A stretch of 64,000 nt of DNA, from NCBI GenBank assembly GCA_037447655.1, contig JBBHKE010001214.1, positions 32,121 through 96,120 of the forward strand, given 5' to 3'. Positions within the stretch are counted from its first letter, which is position 1, and every line of letters starts with the position of its first letter. This document shows, piece by piece, positions 1 to 11,053 of the stretch. The position numbers and the translations under genes were made by a program. Under the pieces are notes generated by a model. That model searched no databases. It was not told the origin of the DNA and saw nothing but the letters and a program-made list of their open reading frames with translations. Origin of the DNA: Zygnema cylindricum (Eukaryota > Streptophyta > Zygnematophyceae > Zygnematales > Zygnemataceae).

Positions 1-70
1 AGAGAGAGAGAGAGAGAGGGAGGGGGAGGGGGGAAGGGAGAGGGAGAGGGAGGGAGAGAGAGAGAGAGAC
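1..70. repeat. GA-rich simple repeat
   Basis: Almost pure purine (GA/GGGA) tract at the left edge. It is low-complexity sequence and the window cuts it. Confidence 0.9.
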
Positions 71-1215
71 AAGTTAATCAAGGGGCAATAAAATACACGT
101 TAATTGAGGTGTTGTTTGATCGTCACGTTTAGTGGCAGAGAAGTAACTTAGAGAGTCAATTTTCAAATGACATTCATATCCAAATGTAAAATTGGACTGA
201 ATGTTTCCAGTGGTTGTTAACCCTGAAACTTATAGTAGAACCCGATACTATTATCTACTAGTATCTGATCCAATAAACTGCCCATCACTATTAGGGTTAA
301 ACATTTTTCAGGCAGTTGAAGGCATCTCTTTTTGATCAGCTATTGGATTTCCTTTTTGAGGTAAGCAATTGGAGAGTAACAGCCTTAATTCCTGATCGTC
401 AGTCCAGATTAAAAACTGGAATAATCTGCCGTGGGAAAAAGTACTTTGACTGCCCAAAAAATGTTTAACACGAATAGCAAAGAGCAGTGCAGTACCTGAT
501 TCTGGTAGCTAATCAGGTACTGTGAAGTTTAAAGTGGCATGTGATCAGAATGCCTGCTCTGATTAGAAAAAAAAAAAACACGGCAAAACGGAGACAGGCA
601 GACAACATATCCACAACAAATTTAAATTGAAACAAAAATCCCGGGTACTAATGCATTTTTTCTTCTGAAAACAGCCTTTGAATGGATTGCTGTAACGGAC
701 AGTTAACAGTCGACAAGACATATGTTCTGAATATCATCTGATACATGGTTTTGTTTCAGGTACCTAAGTTAGTGGAAGTCACTGCAAAAAATCTTTCTGA
801 AGAACAGATGGGTCACATCAGTAACTGCAAAACAGCCAACTGAAGGAAATTCAAGTCTACTATTTCTGTGGTCCTATATTCTCCCCTCTTGTGAAGCCAA
901 GCACAGGAAAAGAAACCTAAGATTATCCACACCATTCGTCACCTACGCACTTGACCATGCCCATCCAGGATAGCACTCCATTGACGCTTTAGAACAAGAA
1001 TTGCTCTAAATGACACAGTTGAGCAATTTTGCTAGTCCAGTAAGCAAATTTTCGGAACTGAGCTTCAATGCAGTGCCAGTCTTCGTAAACTTTCCATACT
1101 CTGTCTCACCTGCCACACTTGAAATTGCTCTTTCTTTAAAACTATCCACGCTATTTCCCAGTGACACACTTGACAGTGCCCTTTTCAGTAGTGCCCATTC
1201 AGTAAAATATCAACG
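71..1215. other. No gene recognised; possible MOS1 3' region
   Basis: I see no convincing coding exon. If the MOS1-like gene splices on at 1226 instead of stopping at 1216-1218, its last exons should lie here or left of the window. The segment from about 1095 to 1230 holds three related copies of a short block (minus-strand core GTGTCA..TGAGAAATAGCG) that includes the end of the last readable MOS1 exon. The block looks like a local duplication. Confidence 0.4.
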
Positions 1216-4200
1216 CTATTTCTCACCTGACACATTCGAAGGTGCTGATTCCGGAAATGCCTCTGCATCCGTCGGCAACAACCTTCGTGCCAAATCCATG
1301 TCCGCCGCGGCGTCTCTCTCCTCGTTCCTTGTGCTTCCGACCGATTCATCACTGCTCATGGCTGCCGCAGCAACGGCAGAGGCAGCAGCTTCGGCTTCTG
1401 CGTCAGGATCGAGCATCACTCTCGACTGTCCTCCTCCTCCTCCTGCTCCTCCTCTTCCTCCTCCTGCTCCTCCTCCTCCTCCTCCTAAACGAGCTCGTTT
1501 GAGGCCCGCTTTAGTGTTAAACGGCATCATTTCATCTTCACGGTGCAAACCGACGGAGCCTTCACTCGCACTTGACTCCTGTTGAATGCGATTCTGAGGG
1601 ACAGCTGCAGTTGGGAGTCCGGAGAGAGTCGAAGTGTTGGCTCGGACAGGAAGAGGTAGGGAAGCTGTGACAGCAGTACCTGCAGTGATTAATATTCCTG
1701 TTAGAAGGTCACTTGGGGTGAATTAATGTTTCACTATGCAGAGATGAATGATTCAGTAGAGAAATGGCTTTTTGAAGGTAAAAATTCTCACCAAATTGGA
1801 TTTTGCCATCCGCAAGAAAAGACGAAATAGAGTTTGCCTCGAGCGCAGGAACAGAAGCTGACGAAATGCTGCCTCCCACTGGAGGATGACTGCTACCAGA
1901 AGTTACTCCACTTGAAGTTGCCTGAAGTCTTATTTTTGGTCCAATGCTCTCCTCCATCTGGATTTGTGCTAAGCTCACAACCTGCATTTCCCATTCGGCC
2001 CAATTCAAGGTATATACCTCTGTTGTTATCTTCTGAAACTGACTCAAGTTGCTTTTGCCAAAACCCAAAACCAATAAAAACCAAAAGTCATAAGAAGAGC
2101 TATACATAATTTGCAGATGGATAAATATAGATGGGTGGGTAGATGGGTGGATAGACAGATAGATTTGAAAGATTAGATAGATGTAATAGATTGGATAGAT
2201 TCGATAAATTAGATTAGATAGACTAGATAGATTAGATAGATTAGATGGATTAGATAGATTAGATAGAATAGATAGAATAGATAGGATGCATAGATTGGAT
2301 CGATTAGATAGATAAATAGATTGATAGATAGACAGATGGATAGATAGATAGGTAGGTAGGTAGGTAGGTTGATAGATAGATAGATAGACAGGTAGGTAGA
2401 TGGATAAATATAAAAAGACCTGGATATCGATAGAAATCGCTAGAAATGGATATAGATACAGAAATAGATATAGATAAAGATATAGATATGGATATGGATA
2501 TGGATATAGATATAGATGTAGACATAGACATAGATATAGATACAGATATAGACATAGATATAAAGATATAGATATAGATATCTATATGATATAAATATAG
2601 ATATAGATACAGATATAGTCATAGACATAAATATAGATATAAATATAGAAAAAGAGAAGGAGAAAGAAGAGGGAGAGACAGGGGGACGAGGAGAGAGAGA
2701 GATGTTCAAGTGTGCCTATTATAGTCATAAAGCCATTGCGGGAGAGGAAGAGAGAGACAGAGGAAAACCGAGGGGAATTGCTAGCCCTTGGCCCTTTTTC
2801 ATGCCAACCTCTCTAATAGATTCAGTTTGTCAGACTTACAATGGCTTTCCCATGTGAAGTTGATCCTTCAAAGTTTAATGGGACTACCGTGATCCATAAA
2901 TGATAAAAAAGGTTTGAATAATAGACCCGAATCGCTATCAGCTTTAATAACACAAATTTGATGCCAGTTTTCTTTAATCCCTACATGTTAATATTACGAT
3001 TTCTTTTTCCTCAATGCTAATTTGGTAAATAGTTGAAATTGTCAACGTTGCAAGTACTATAATTAATAAACCCCACGCTACGCTAATAGCGATTCACGGC
3101 GTAAACATAAAAATAACTTCTTACCTGCACAGTGGAATGAGACCTTCCCCAAGCAGATGAAGGCACAGATGCACTCTCTGGAAAGGCCTGGACAGGTGAT
3201 GACCCTCTTGCTTGTCCTCCAGCATTTCCACTGCTTGATCTGCATACGTGACCAGGGGATTCTCAACAATACTCTGTAACCTCTCTTTCCAAAGCTTCAA
3301 AAAGAATGGTGGTGTATAAAGAAGAAAAGAAAAAGAAGTTATAAATAGATTCTCAGATACCTACCTGCCAAGTGTCCCAGAAATATTCGTTGAAGGCTTT
3401 CCAATAGGTGCAAGCACTTGCGGTGTCTCTCCCGAAGATGATGGATTTTGTACTCCAGTATCAGTATTTTCCACTGTCGCTATTTGACCAGGTGATGAGA
3501 ATGACCCAAGCCCACCAAGCTGACCTATTCCATTGTCAAACCCTTCAACACTCCCTCCTGTTTTCGTATTTCCTATCCCTGAATTGCCTCCTCCAGAAGC
3601 ACGGTTCACAACTTTCTGCTTACGCCCAGGCTGTTCTTTCCCAGACTGCATCCACAGACAAACATATATCAGCAATGGACTGAAGCACAACACCAAAGAA
3701 CAAAAAATTAACAGTCAAAAAAAGAAATAGAAAAAGTAAAATAAATAAAAGTAAAGAGCCATTCTCGTCACTCACCAAACACCCGGCGTAATAGCTCCAT
3801 TTAAATTATGAATGGAAAAACATATAAATATGAAAAGAAGACGAGGAAGAGGAAAGAAAAGGAGAGAAAATGACACCTTGAAATCTCTTCCCTTGGCCTT
3901 CAGCTCCTTCTCTCGTTGTTCGCGACGATCATTAAGCATCTGCCGTTTAGACCGCACTTGAATAAAATCATCCGCTTCTTCAGTTGAATCACCTGTTCGA
4001 CGTTCAAACCAAGTAGCCTTGCTCTCCTCATCCCTCTCCCAACTCTGTCCCTTTTCCACTTCTGACCTTTTCCCAGCTCCAGAAAGACTTTCTTTTGGCC
4101 AAGACGTCTCTTTCCCATCCTTCACCTCATCCTTCACCACTTCCTTCTGTCCTTCAGCTCTCTTCACAAAAGATGACTGCCCTACAGAGTCCTCATCTCC

Positions 4201-7200
4201 CTTCGAATTTTCAGGCGTAACTGTTGATGTCGGTGTGGGCAAAAGAGCTGTTCCACTCGTTACTGACTCCCCCCCTCGGCTAGATCGACTACTGAGACTT
4301 GAACCACCATTTCCACTTTCCATCTTTCCATCTCCCGTTTCTCTGACCCATGGCTCAGGCCGTCGCAGTCCTCCCCTTCGAGCCGGTATTCGAGTACGAA
4401 CAACAACTCCATCACTTCCTGTCTCTTGTGTGAACCCTAAACTAGCCCCAAAAGGCCCTCCTGCCTCCACATTTAAACCTTGTCCACCTCCTCTTCCAAT
4501 GTAGCCTCTACCTCTTCCTCGGCCAGTTCCCAAAAGGCCTGGTCCTCGTCCACGGCCTCCATATTGAGACATTCCTTGGGAGGGAGGACCTCTCCATGAA
4601 AAGGACGATTCCCCTTTTCCATTAGTCGCTCCATCAGTAGACCCATTTGTGACTTCCCCTCTCATTCTCTCACTATCCAGGTTCATTCCCGTATTGCTAC
4701 CCGACTCAGTTCCTGAATGCTGCATTTCCCTCTGAACCCCGGCGAAAGGTTTCTGCGAGTGCCCTGATCCAATAGGTTTAAAAAAAGGAGATAAACGAGT
4801 ATTTCCATTTACCACTTCCCTCGACCTCATCCGACGTATGGGCATCCTTCCTCTCGTTCCAGAGATGTTATTACCATCTCTTACCTGCTCATTTCCAAGC
4901 CCTCCTCCAATGGCCCCTCCTTCGTGTGGCGAGGGAGGATGAACCGGCCATTCTTGTCTATTTGAATGCCATTCCCTTGACTCGGTTCCCCTTACCGGTT
5001 GGGATTCTCCAGTCACAGCTCCAATATTCACCGTATAAGAAATCGTTTCAGCAGAAGAAACAGCTAAACAATCATTCATAGCCGTCTCTACTGTACCCTG
5101 TTGAACTTTCTCCAATTCAGAGTTTTCAAGAATCGGTGTTTGCGACGGAATAGAAGGGATTATATTCTGCTGTTGTTGGTGAGTGGGACCTGACTGTTGT
5201 GGGACTGTGATAGGGGCAACGGGAAGAAATGCGGGTTGACCGAGTTGACCGAAGTGTAAAAGAGGCTGAGGTTGGACGTGAAGCTGAGAATGAGGTTGAG
5301 AAAGAGGTTGGGGTTGAGGTTGAGATGGAGTATCAGATTGAGTCAAAGGTGAAGGTATAGAATGCGCCTGAGACTGAGCCTGAGACTGAGACGGAGACAG
5401 AAACTGAGATTGAGACTGAGACGGAGACTGAGACTGGGACTGGGACTGAAACTGAAACTGAGACTGGGTTTGAGGTTGAATTTGAGGTTGAGTCTGAGGC
5501 TTAGGCTGCTCGAAAGTCGTCCCAAGCTGTCCAAACTGCAAAGGCAGCTGAATGGTTCCTATCTGAATGGGCGGTATCGGTCCCTGGAGTATCCCAGGGG
5601 GAAGGATGACAGGCTCCCCAGAGACTGATTTTGTGTTACCATGTACAGTCTCACCTTTCAAATGATCGCTCTGTCCACCTACAGCCGATTGCGGTTCACT
5701 TGTAAAGGCAAGGCCTTCTTCTTTTTCGACTTCCTGCGGAAAATGTCTGAAAGAATGAAGGACCTGGCTCTTTGATGGGCTACTATCTGCTGGGGCTCCA
5801 GAACCTCCCAGATATTGCCCCTCCTGACTCAATTTTTCAGCAACATTGTCTTCCATCGGCTTTCTCATCTCGGGCTCCTTTACCTCCACCTCTTCTGCTT
5901 CCTCCGTCTCTTTTTCCAGCTCAAATGCCCCAAAAACAGGCCCACCTCCCAAATTACCCGAGCCAGAAAGCTCACCAGGCAAAGCATCTGCAGGACCCCA
6001 GGCATCATCGGCACTGCTTACCACCACCTCCCCTTGAGAGCTTTGAAAATGGAAAGATGATGACTCCATGACTTCATGAGAAGAAAGACCAGCCTCCTCC
6101 AGTTTTGAATCATTCCCTACCATCCATTCTGGTGACTGTTTATGTACCAAGGCACTCCTGGACACTTCCCTACTGGCCTCTCCTGCACTCTGATGCCCTT
6201 CTTCCTCTTCCTCACTCTCTTCCCCTTCCTCCCCTTCTGAGGATTCTTGCAGCTCCTCCTTCGTTTGTCCCATAGGTTGGCTCTCCATCACCTCCTCCTC
6301 CATCTCATCACCCCCTTCCCTGTCCGTCTGCTCCAATTGTTTATCCACAAAGAGTGGCTCTTTCTGATCCAGCATTCCATTCGACTTATCCGCAAATGGT
6401 GAGACCTTCCCTCCTTCTGATAGAGAAGGAGAGGGAGAGCGAGGTTGTTTCACCGGAGGTCTCACTTGAACCGCGGCTGGAGGAGGAGGTGGCGGGGCAT
6501 ATAACTGCCTTCTCCTTTCTCCTCGATCCCTCATCCTCCTCCAATCATGTTCTCTCTCTGCGTCCATCGCAAAATCAATTTCCGGTCCATTCCCGCGAAA
6601 ATCTCCTGGGAAACGCCCATAACCTTGTCCTTCCTCCGGGCCCATCCACCTCCTTTCTCGACCGCCTCCCGGCGGTCCAATGGGGCCTCCCACACCCATA
6701 CGCTCTTTTCTCATTTGCATATCCTGACCTCCCCGACCGCCCATACTAATCCTTCCCGAGAACGCAAATTCTCGATCTCCAAATCCTTTCCCCACAAATA
6801 TACGGTCACGCACAGTCGTCGCCTGGAATTCCTCTCTGCCAAACGAAGGCCCAGGAACTGGAAAATCCCCATTTTCAAAAGCTGGAAAAGAAGAATAGGG
6901 AGGGACGTGATGGCTTCCCACCATTGGCCCACCTCCATTCCTCCATGGAGGACCATCCATGAACTGCCTATCCTCCTCTCCTATGTCCGGACGCATTTCG
7001 AAGAACCGATGAGGGTGAGGGTGACTCTCCTCTCGTCTCCCAGGAACAGAAGAAATACGGACGGGATCGGGATTCCATCCTCTCTCCTCAGTCGGACGAG
7101 GGAACATGGGCATGGACGGGCGTCCAGGCCTTCCAGAAGGGAGACCAGTATCCGAAAAAAAACTCGAACCTTTACGCTGTTCTTCCTCATCTCTCTGTCT

Positions 7201-9654
7201 CTCCTCATCCTCCCAAAACTTCATACTTCGTTCATCTTTCCTCCCGTAAGGAGAAACTAAAGGTCTACTGCCTCCCTCCTCCATACTTCTCTCTTCTCTC
7301 CTCTCTTCTCGCTTGTCATCTCGCCTCTCGTCCCTTCCCTGGTTTCCGACCTCATTTGGCTGCTTGCTCTGTGCCTCTCTTCTCGCTATGCGTTCCTCCA
7401 ACTCCAATAATTTCCTCCTGGCATTCTCTTTCCTCCTCTCCTCCTCCTCCGCCAACCTCCTCTTCTCCTCTTGTAGCGCCCTTCTCTCCTCTTCGGCTCT
7501 CATGGCTGCCAATTCGACCTCTCTCGCTGCTCTTTCTGCCAGCTCTCTCGCCTCCCTCTCACTCGCAAGTCTCCTCTCCTCCTCCTCCCTCATCAGCCTC
7601 GCTTTCTCCTCCTGCTCCGCCCTTGCCATTTCCAAGGCTCTCTGCTCCTCCTCCAACTTCCTTTGACGCTCAACCTCCTTCTGTTTCTGAACACGCTCCA
7701 ATTCCGCCTCAAACTTTTCCCTCTCCAAATCTCGAAACTCCAACTCCACCAACTCTTCCTTCCTCCTCCTTGCGAGCTTCATTTCGAGACTCAAAGTGGA
7801 CGGAGGAGGCTCTATTCCCAGACGAGGAAGTGAAGCCAACCCTGAACCTAAAATGTTCCCAAAAGGATCCCCTCTACCTCCTCTAGAAAGAGTATTATTA
7901 TGGGCCCTTCCTGGACCCTGATCCAGACCCTGGGGACCTCTTCCCCACTGCTGAGCCCCTCTTAAACCTCTCCCTCCTTCACTTCCAGAATCCAATGGTC
8001 GAGAATAAGAATCGCCAAAACGGACTCGTCCGAAATCAGATACTTGACTCCTTCTAGGCCCATCCGCCATAGTATATCCACTCTGAGACCCTGACGACGC
8101 CCTTTCCGACAAAAAGGATCCATCCCATCCAGAAGGTCCTGTACCATACCTCTTCTCCTCTGTCCTACCACTGCCTCTCTCCCTGTCTCTCTCCCTGTCT
8201 CTCTCCCTGTCCCTCTCTCTGTCCCTCTCTCTGTCTCTCGCTTCTGGTCTCACTCTCTCCAATGGGAACACTAAATTTTGCGTTGAAGAAGACAGGGCCC
8301 GTTCGTCATCTGCCCAGTTGCGAATAGGACTTTTGGGAGGAGAAATTCGATGAGCTGATGATGATCTCCCGGGAGATAACGGGTGACGTGATGGTTGTCG
8401 CCACCTGTCAGGTGCATCATTGGTCCACCTGTCGTCATTTCTTCGCTGGGAGGAAAAATTCGACGAGGGCAAAGTTCGATCAGAATTAGGGTTTTGGTGG
8501 ACAATAGTAGGAGAAGGTTCTTCTCTTTCGGAAACAACTCGTTTCGGGTCAATTTGATTGATAAGTCTCCGTTCTTTCTCATTATCGTAATCCATTTCTT
8601 TCCTCACTCCCGATTGTCTCTCTTCATTTTCCAGTGACACCTGTCTCTCTCTCTCATCTGCAACTATCTGTATTCGAGAGCCCTCATTTTCCCTCTCCCT
8701 GTCTCTCTCATTGTCCCTCTCCCTTTCCCTCTCCCTTTCCCTTTCCCTTTCCCTCTCCTTATCCTTTTCCCTCTCTTTTTCTCTATCCCTCCCCACTTCC
8801 TGCCCTGCTCTCTTCTCCACCACCTCTTTCTCCCGCTCCCTCTCTCTATCCCGTTGCTTTTGATATTCCTTTTCTCTCTGCCTGGGCAGAGAGGGAGGGA
8901 GGGTGGGCACAGCTTCCTGCAGTGATGGAAAATCCTCCCCTCGGAGAAGCATTGGAGCTGGGGCAGCAACGGCTCCCGCCCTCTCTCTCTCCCTCCCTCT
9001 CCCTCCCATTTCCCCCCTCGCTGCTGGAGGCATATATGCTCTCTTCTTCCCTTCCAAAGGAGTCGCCGCGACAGATTCTCTCTCTCTTTCTGTCTCTCTC
9101 TCTCCCTTCTCCTGACTGACGGCAGGACTCCCCCATCCCGCAACCCTAACCCTAACCCTAAACCCCGGCTGGGTCGGTCCTCCCGCTACCCCTTGCTGCT
9201 TACTTCCAGCAGGGGATTCGGTCTCCTGGACGGAGCCCGGCACTGATTGTACGGACTGTACGGAAGATTGTGCGGATGTCTCTTGAGTTCGCCATCCGCC
9301 AGCTGTCCCTCCTCCCACAAGAAGGACACGTGGATCGTTCCCCCCATGTTCCCTTTTCAGAGAGGGGAGATTCACTGGACGGGGTATTGAAAGTCTAGCG
9401 CCCTTAGTCTGAGTGACAGCTGGCGGCCCACCAGTGGCTGTCCTCCCCAAGACCAGCATCCCTCCGCCATGGCCGGAGGAAGAGGAAGCTCTTGAGGCGC
9501 CATGGCTGAGACTCCTAGAAGCAGAAGCAAGAGAGGAGGATGAAGAGGCAGAAGGAGAGGAGTGTTTGCCGTAGGAGGAATTGAGATTGACTGAGGCATA
9601 CTTGGTTCTGGCCAGCATGGCAAGGGGGGGAGGAGGAGGAGGAGGCTGCGCCAT
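1216..9654 (-). CDS. MOS1: MOS1-like protein with BAT2 N-terminal domain
   Basis: Large, mostly disordered regulator related to Arabidopsis MODIFIER OF SNC1 1 and animal PRRC2/BAT2. MOS1 affects expression of the immune receptor gene SNC1 and of other genes. Exons read on the minus strand are 9654-3877, 3645-3365, 3239-3125, 1981-1792 and 1679-1219, with stop 1216-1218; every junction is GT-AG and the phases agree, giving 2275 codons. The chosen ATG (9654) has a good context (GCCATGG); the frame is open for 51 codons further upstream. Residues 13-125 form the BAT2_N domain ([32 protein letters not shown]). Next come an [10 protein letters not shown] motif, Arg/Glu dipeptide runs, a long charged coiled coil (about 7780-7330) and a Gln/Ser-rich stretch (about 5510-5280). 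The conserved block [20 protein letters not shown] ends exon 1. The last exons hold LADGKIQFG and [19 protein letters not shown], both typical of MOS1. The final stop is uncertain because a strong donor (CAG|GTGAGA) at 1226 would skip it; plant MOS1 usually extends further. Confidence 0.88.
2110..2640. repeat. GATA/ATAG microsatellite in MOS1 intron
   Basis: About 530 bp of degenerate tetra- to hexanucleotide repeats (GATA, TAGATA, GATATA) inside the intron between exons 3239-3125 and 1981-1792. It contributes no coding sequence. Confidence 0.9.
2926..3105. mobile_element. Possible decayed MITE in MOS1 intron
   Basis: The ends are imperfect inverted repeats: CCGAATCGCTATCAGCTTTA on the left and the reverse complement of GCTAATAGCGATTCACGG on the right. 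They resemble the ends of the MITE at 15118-15338. I could not confirm a target duplication. Confidence 0.35.
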
Positions 9655-11053
9655 GGCTCCCCCCTGCGCCCGCCCGCATGGCTGAGCTACAATCGGTACA
9701 AATGTCCGTACGATCCTCGCACGTACGGTCGGAGTCTGAGCAGTGAAAAGAGAATGCCGCCGCGAGAGGCGATGCAGGAACAAGGCAAGAGAGAAGGAAA
9801 GCTTCAAACAGCTCCGTGTACGGTGTTTTAGGGTTGCACCGAATTACCGATTGGCGGAAGAGGAGACGAGGGTACAAAAAGTTACAAGTGAGTCACTGTA
9901 CTTTGCCGTACAATTGTAAACGTACAGCTGTTTGGTCGTACTTCCGGTTACCCTATTCCACGAACTTGGGGTTGCCCGTGTGCGTGATACCATAGAACAG
10001 GTTTTACCAACTGTTTTCATACTTTTATGGTACAGTTCTGGATGTGCTTCAAAATCGTATTTCTTTGTACTTATTTTAATTTACACGATGTCGAAATACA
10101 AATTCTGAACAAAATACGGCACATTACTGTAGACTCTTTAGCTTCCTGTTTCTGGACGGTTGGATTTTGGTCGCTGCGGAGATCGTTACTCTTTAGCCGA
10201 AATTGCAAGAACATAGACGACCGGGAACTTTATGACAGTCGGTATACAGCCCATCGCTGACTTACGGAACTATTGTCGTTAAGAATATTATAATTTCATA
10301 CCATAGTTCAAAAGTAGGCGTTTTTATGGTAGGCCTTTGGTCGGCGCCTTTATCGTAAGTTGTGCTATGGGCTTTTCATGTGATCTTCTTAGATCACTAC
10401 TTTGATCAACGACCGTCCGATTGTTCGAATCTGACGGTGTATATAAAATTTTGTGGTCCGAATGTTTTAATTGATCCGAATAGGTCCGAATACAATATGG
10501 GTCTTAAGGTCATACTGTATGTTTTGCATACAATAGGCATATTGTATGGGCCTACTTTCACCTACTTTTGAACTATGTTTCATACAAAAAATCATGTTTT
10601 GTAGCGTGGCTTTATACTGGCCACTTAGATCAACAATGCTACTTACACTAATTTATGATTTTGGATCAATAAACCTCTCACTCGAACTACAGTAGAGTGA
10701 CCAACTCTAACAGCCATTTAGCATTGCTCGTGGTACGGCGATCGATACGTCCGTCATACATTTCGTATGAAGTCAAAAGTGCGTACAATATACGAAGCTG
10801 TACGATAATCATTTTTGTTTTATTGTTGATCTGCATAAAACAACTACAGTACAGTAATGTACTGTGCAGTACAGAACCGTACGGAACAGAAGCTCCTTTC
10901 ACCTGGGATTATAGACTGGGATTTTAAGCGCGTTTTTCACATTTCAAGCTTATTTTTCTCCCTCTCTCTGTCGTTTTTTTTCCCCTTAGGTTTCTTTCGT
11001 TTCTTCTCCTCCTTGAAACCTCGTGTTGTTTTTGGTGGAGTTCACAACTAGCT
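9655..11053. promoter_or_regulatory. Divergent intergenic region between MOS1-like gene and coatomer zeta gene
   Basis: The two genes face away from each other across about 1.4 kb, so both promoters and both 5' UTRs must lie here. A pyrimidine-rich stretch (about 10957-10985) lies 70-100 bp before the coatomer ATG, where a 5' UTR is expected. A MITE (10302-10577) occupies the middle. No clear TATA box was recognised for either gene. Confidence 0.55.
10302..10577. mobile_element. Non-autonomous hAT-like MITE (CATAGTTC family), short copy
   Basis: The 276-bp element has inverted termini CATAGTTCAAAAGTAGG...CTACTTTTGAACTATG and a perfect 8-bp target duplication TTTCATAC (10294-10301 and 10578-10585). 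Eight-bp duplications are typical of the hAT superfamily. A longer relative lies at 22436-23173 in the opposite orientation, with shared internal blocks (TACAATATG repeats, a CGATCC/GGACG block, AAGATCACATGAAAAGCCCAT). It has no coding capacity. Confidence 0.85.

Noticed and set aside
1010-1585. Plus-strand reading frame opposite the last MOS1 exon
   Set aside because: Its Pro/Ser composition comes from the complement of the Gly- and Ala-rich MOS1 exon; the minus frame has family motifs and consistent splice phases.
2304-2709. Ser/Ile- and Tyr/Ile-rich frames
   Set aside because: They are translations of the GATA microsatellite.
9655-9807. Upstream start of the MOS1-like protein at 9807
   Set aside because: The 51 extra codons lack resemblance to the BAT2_N family and the ATG at 9654 has the better context; likely 5' UTR.
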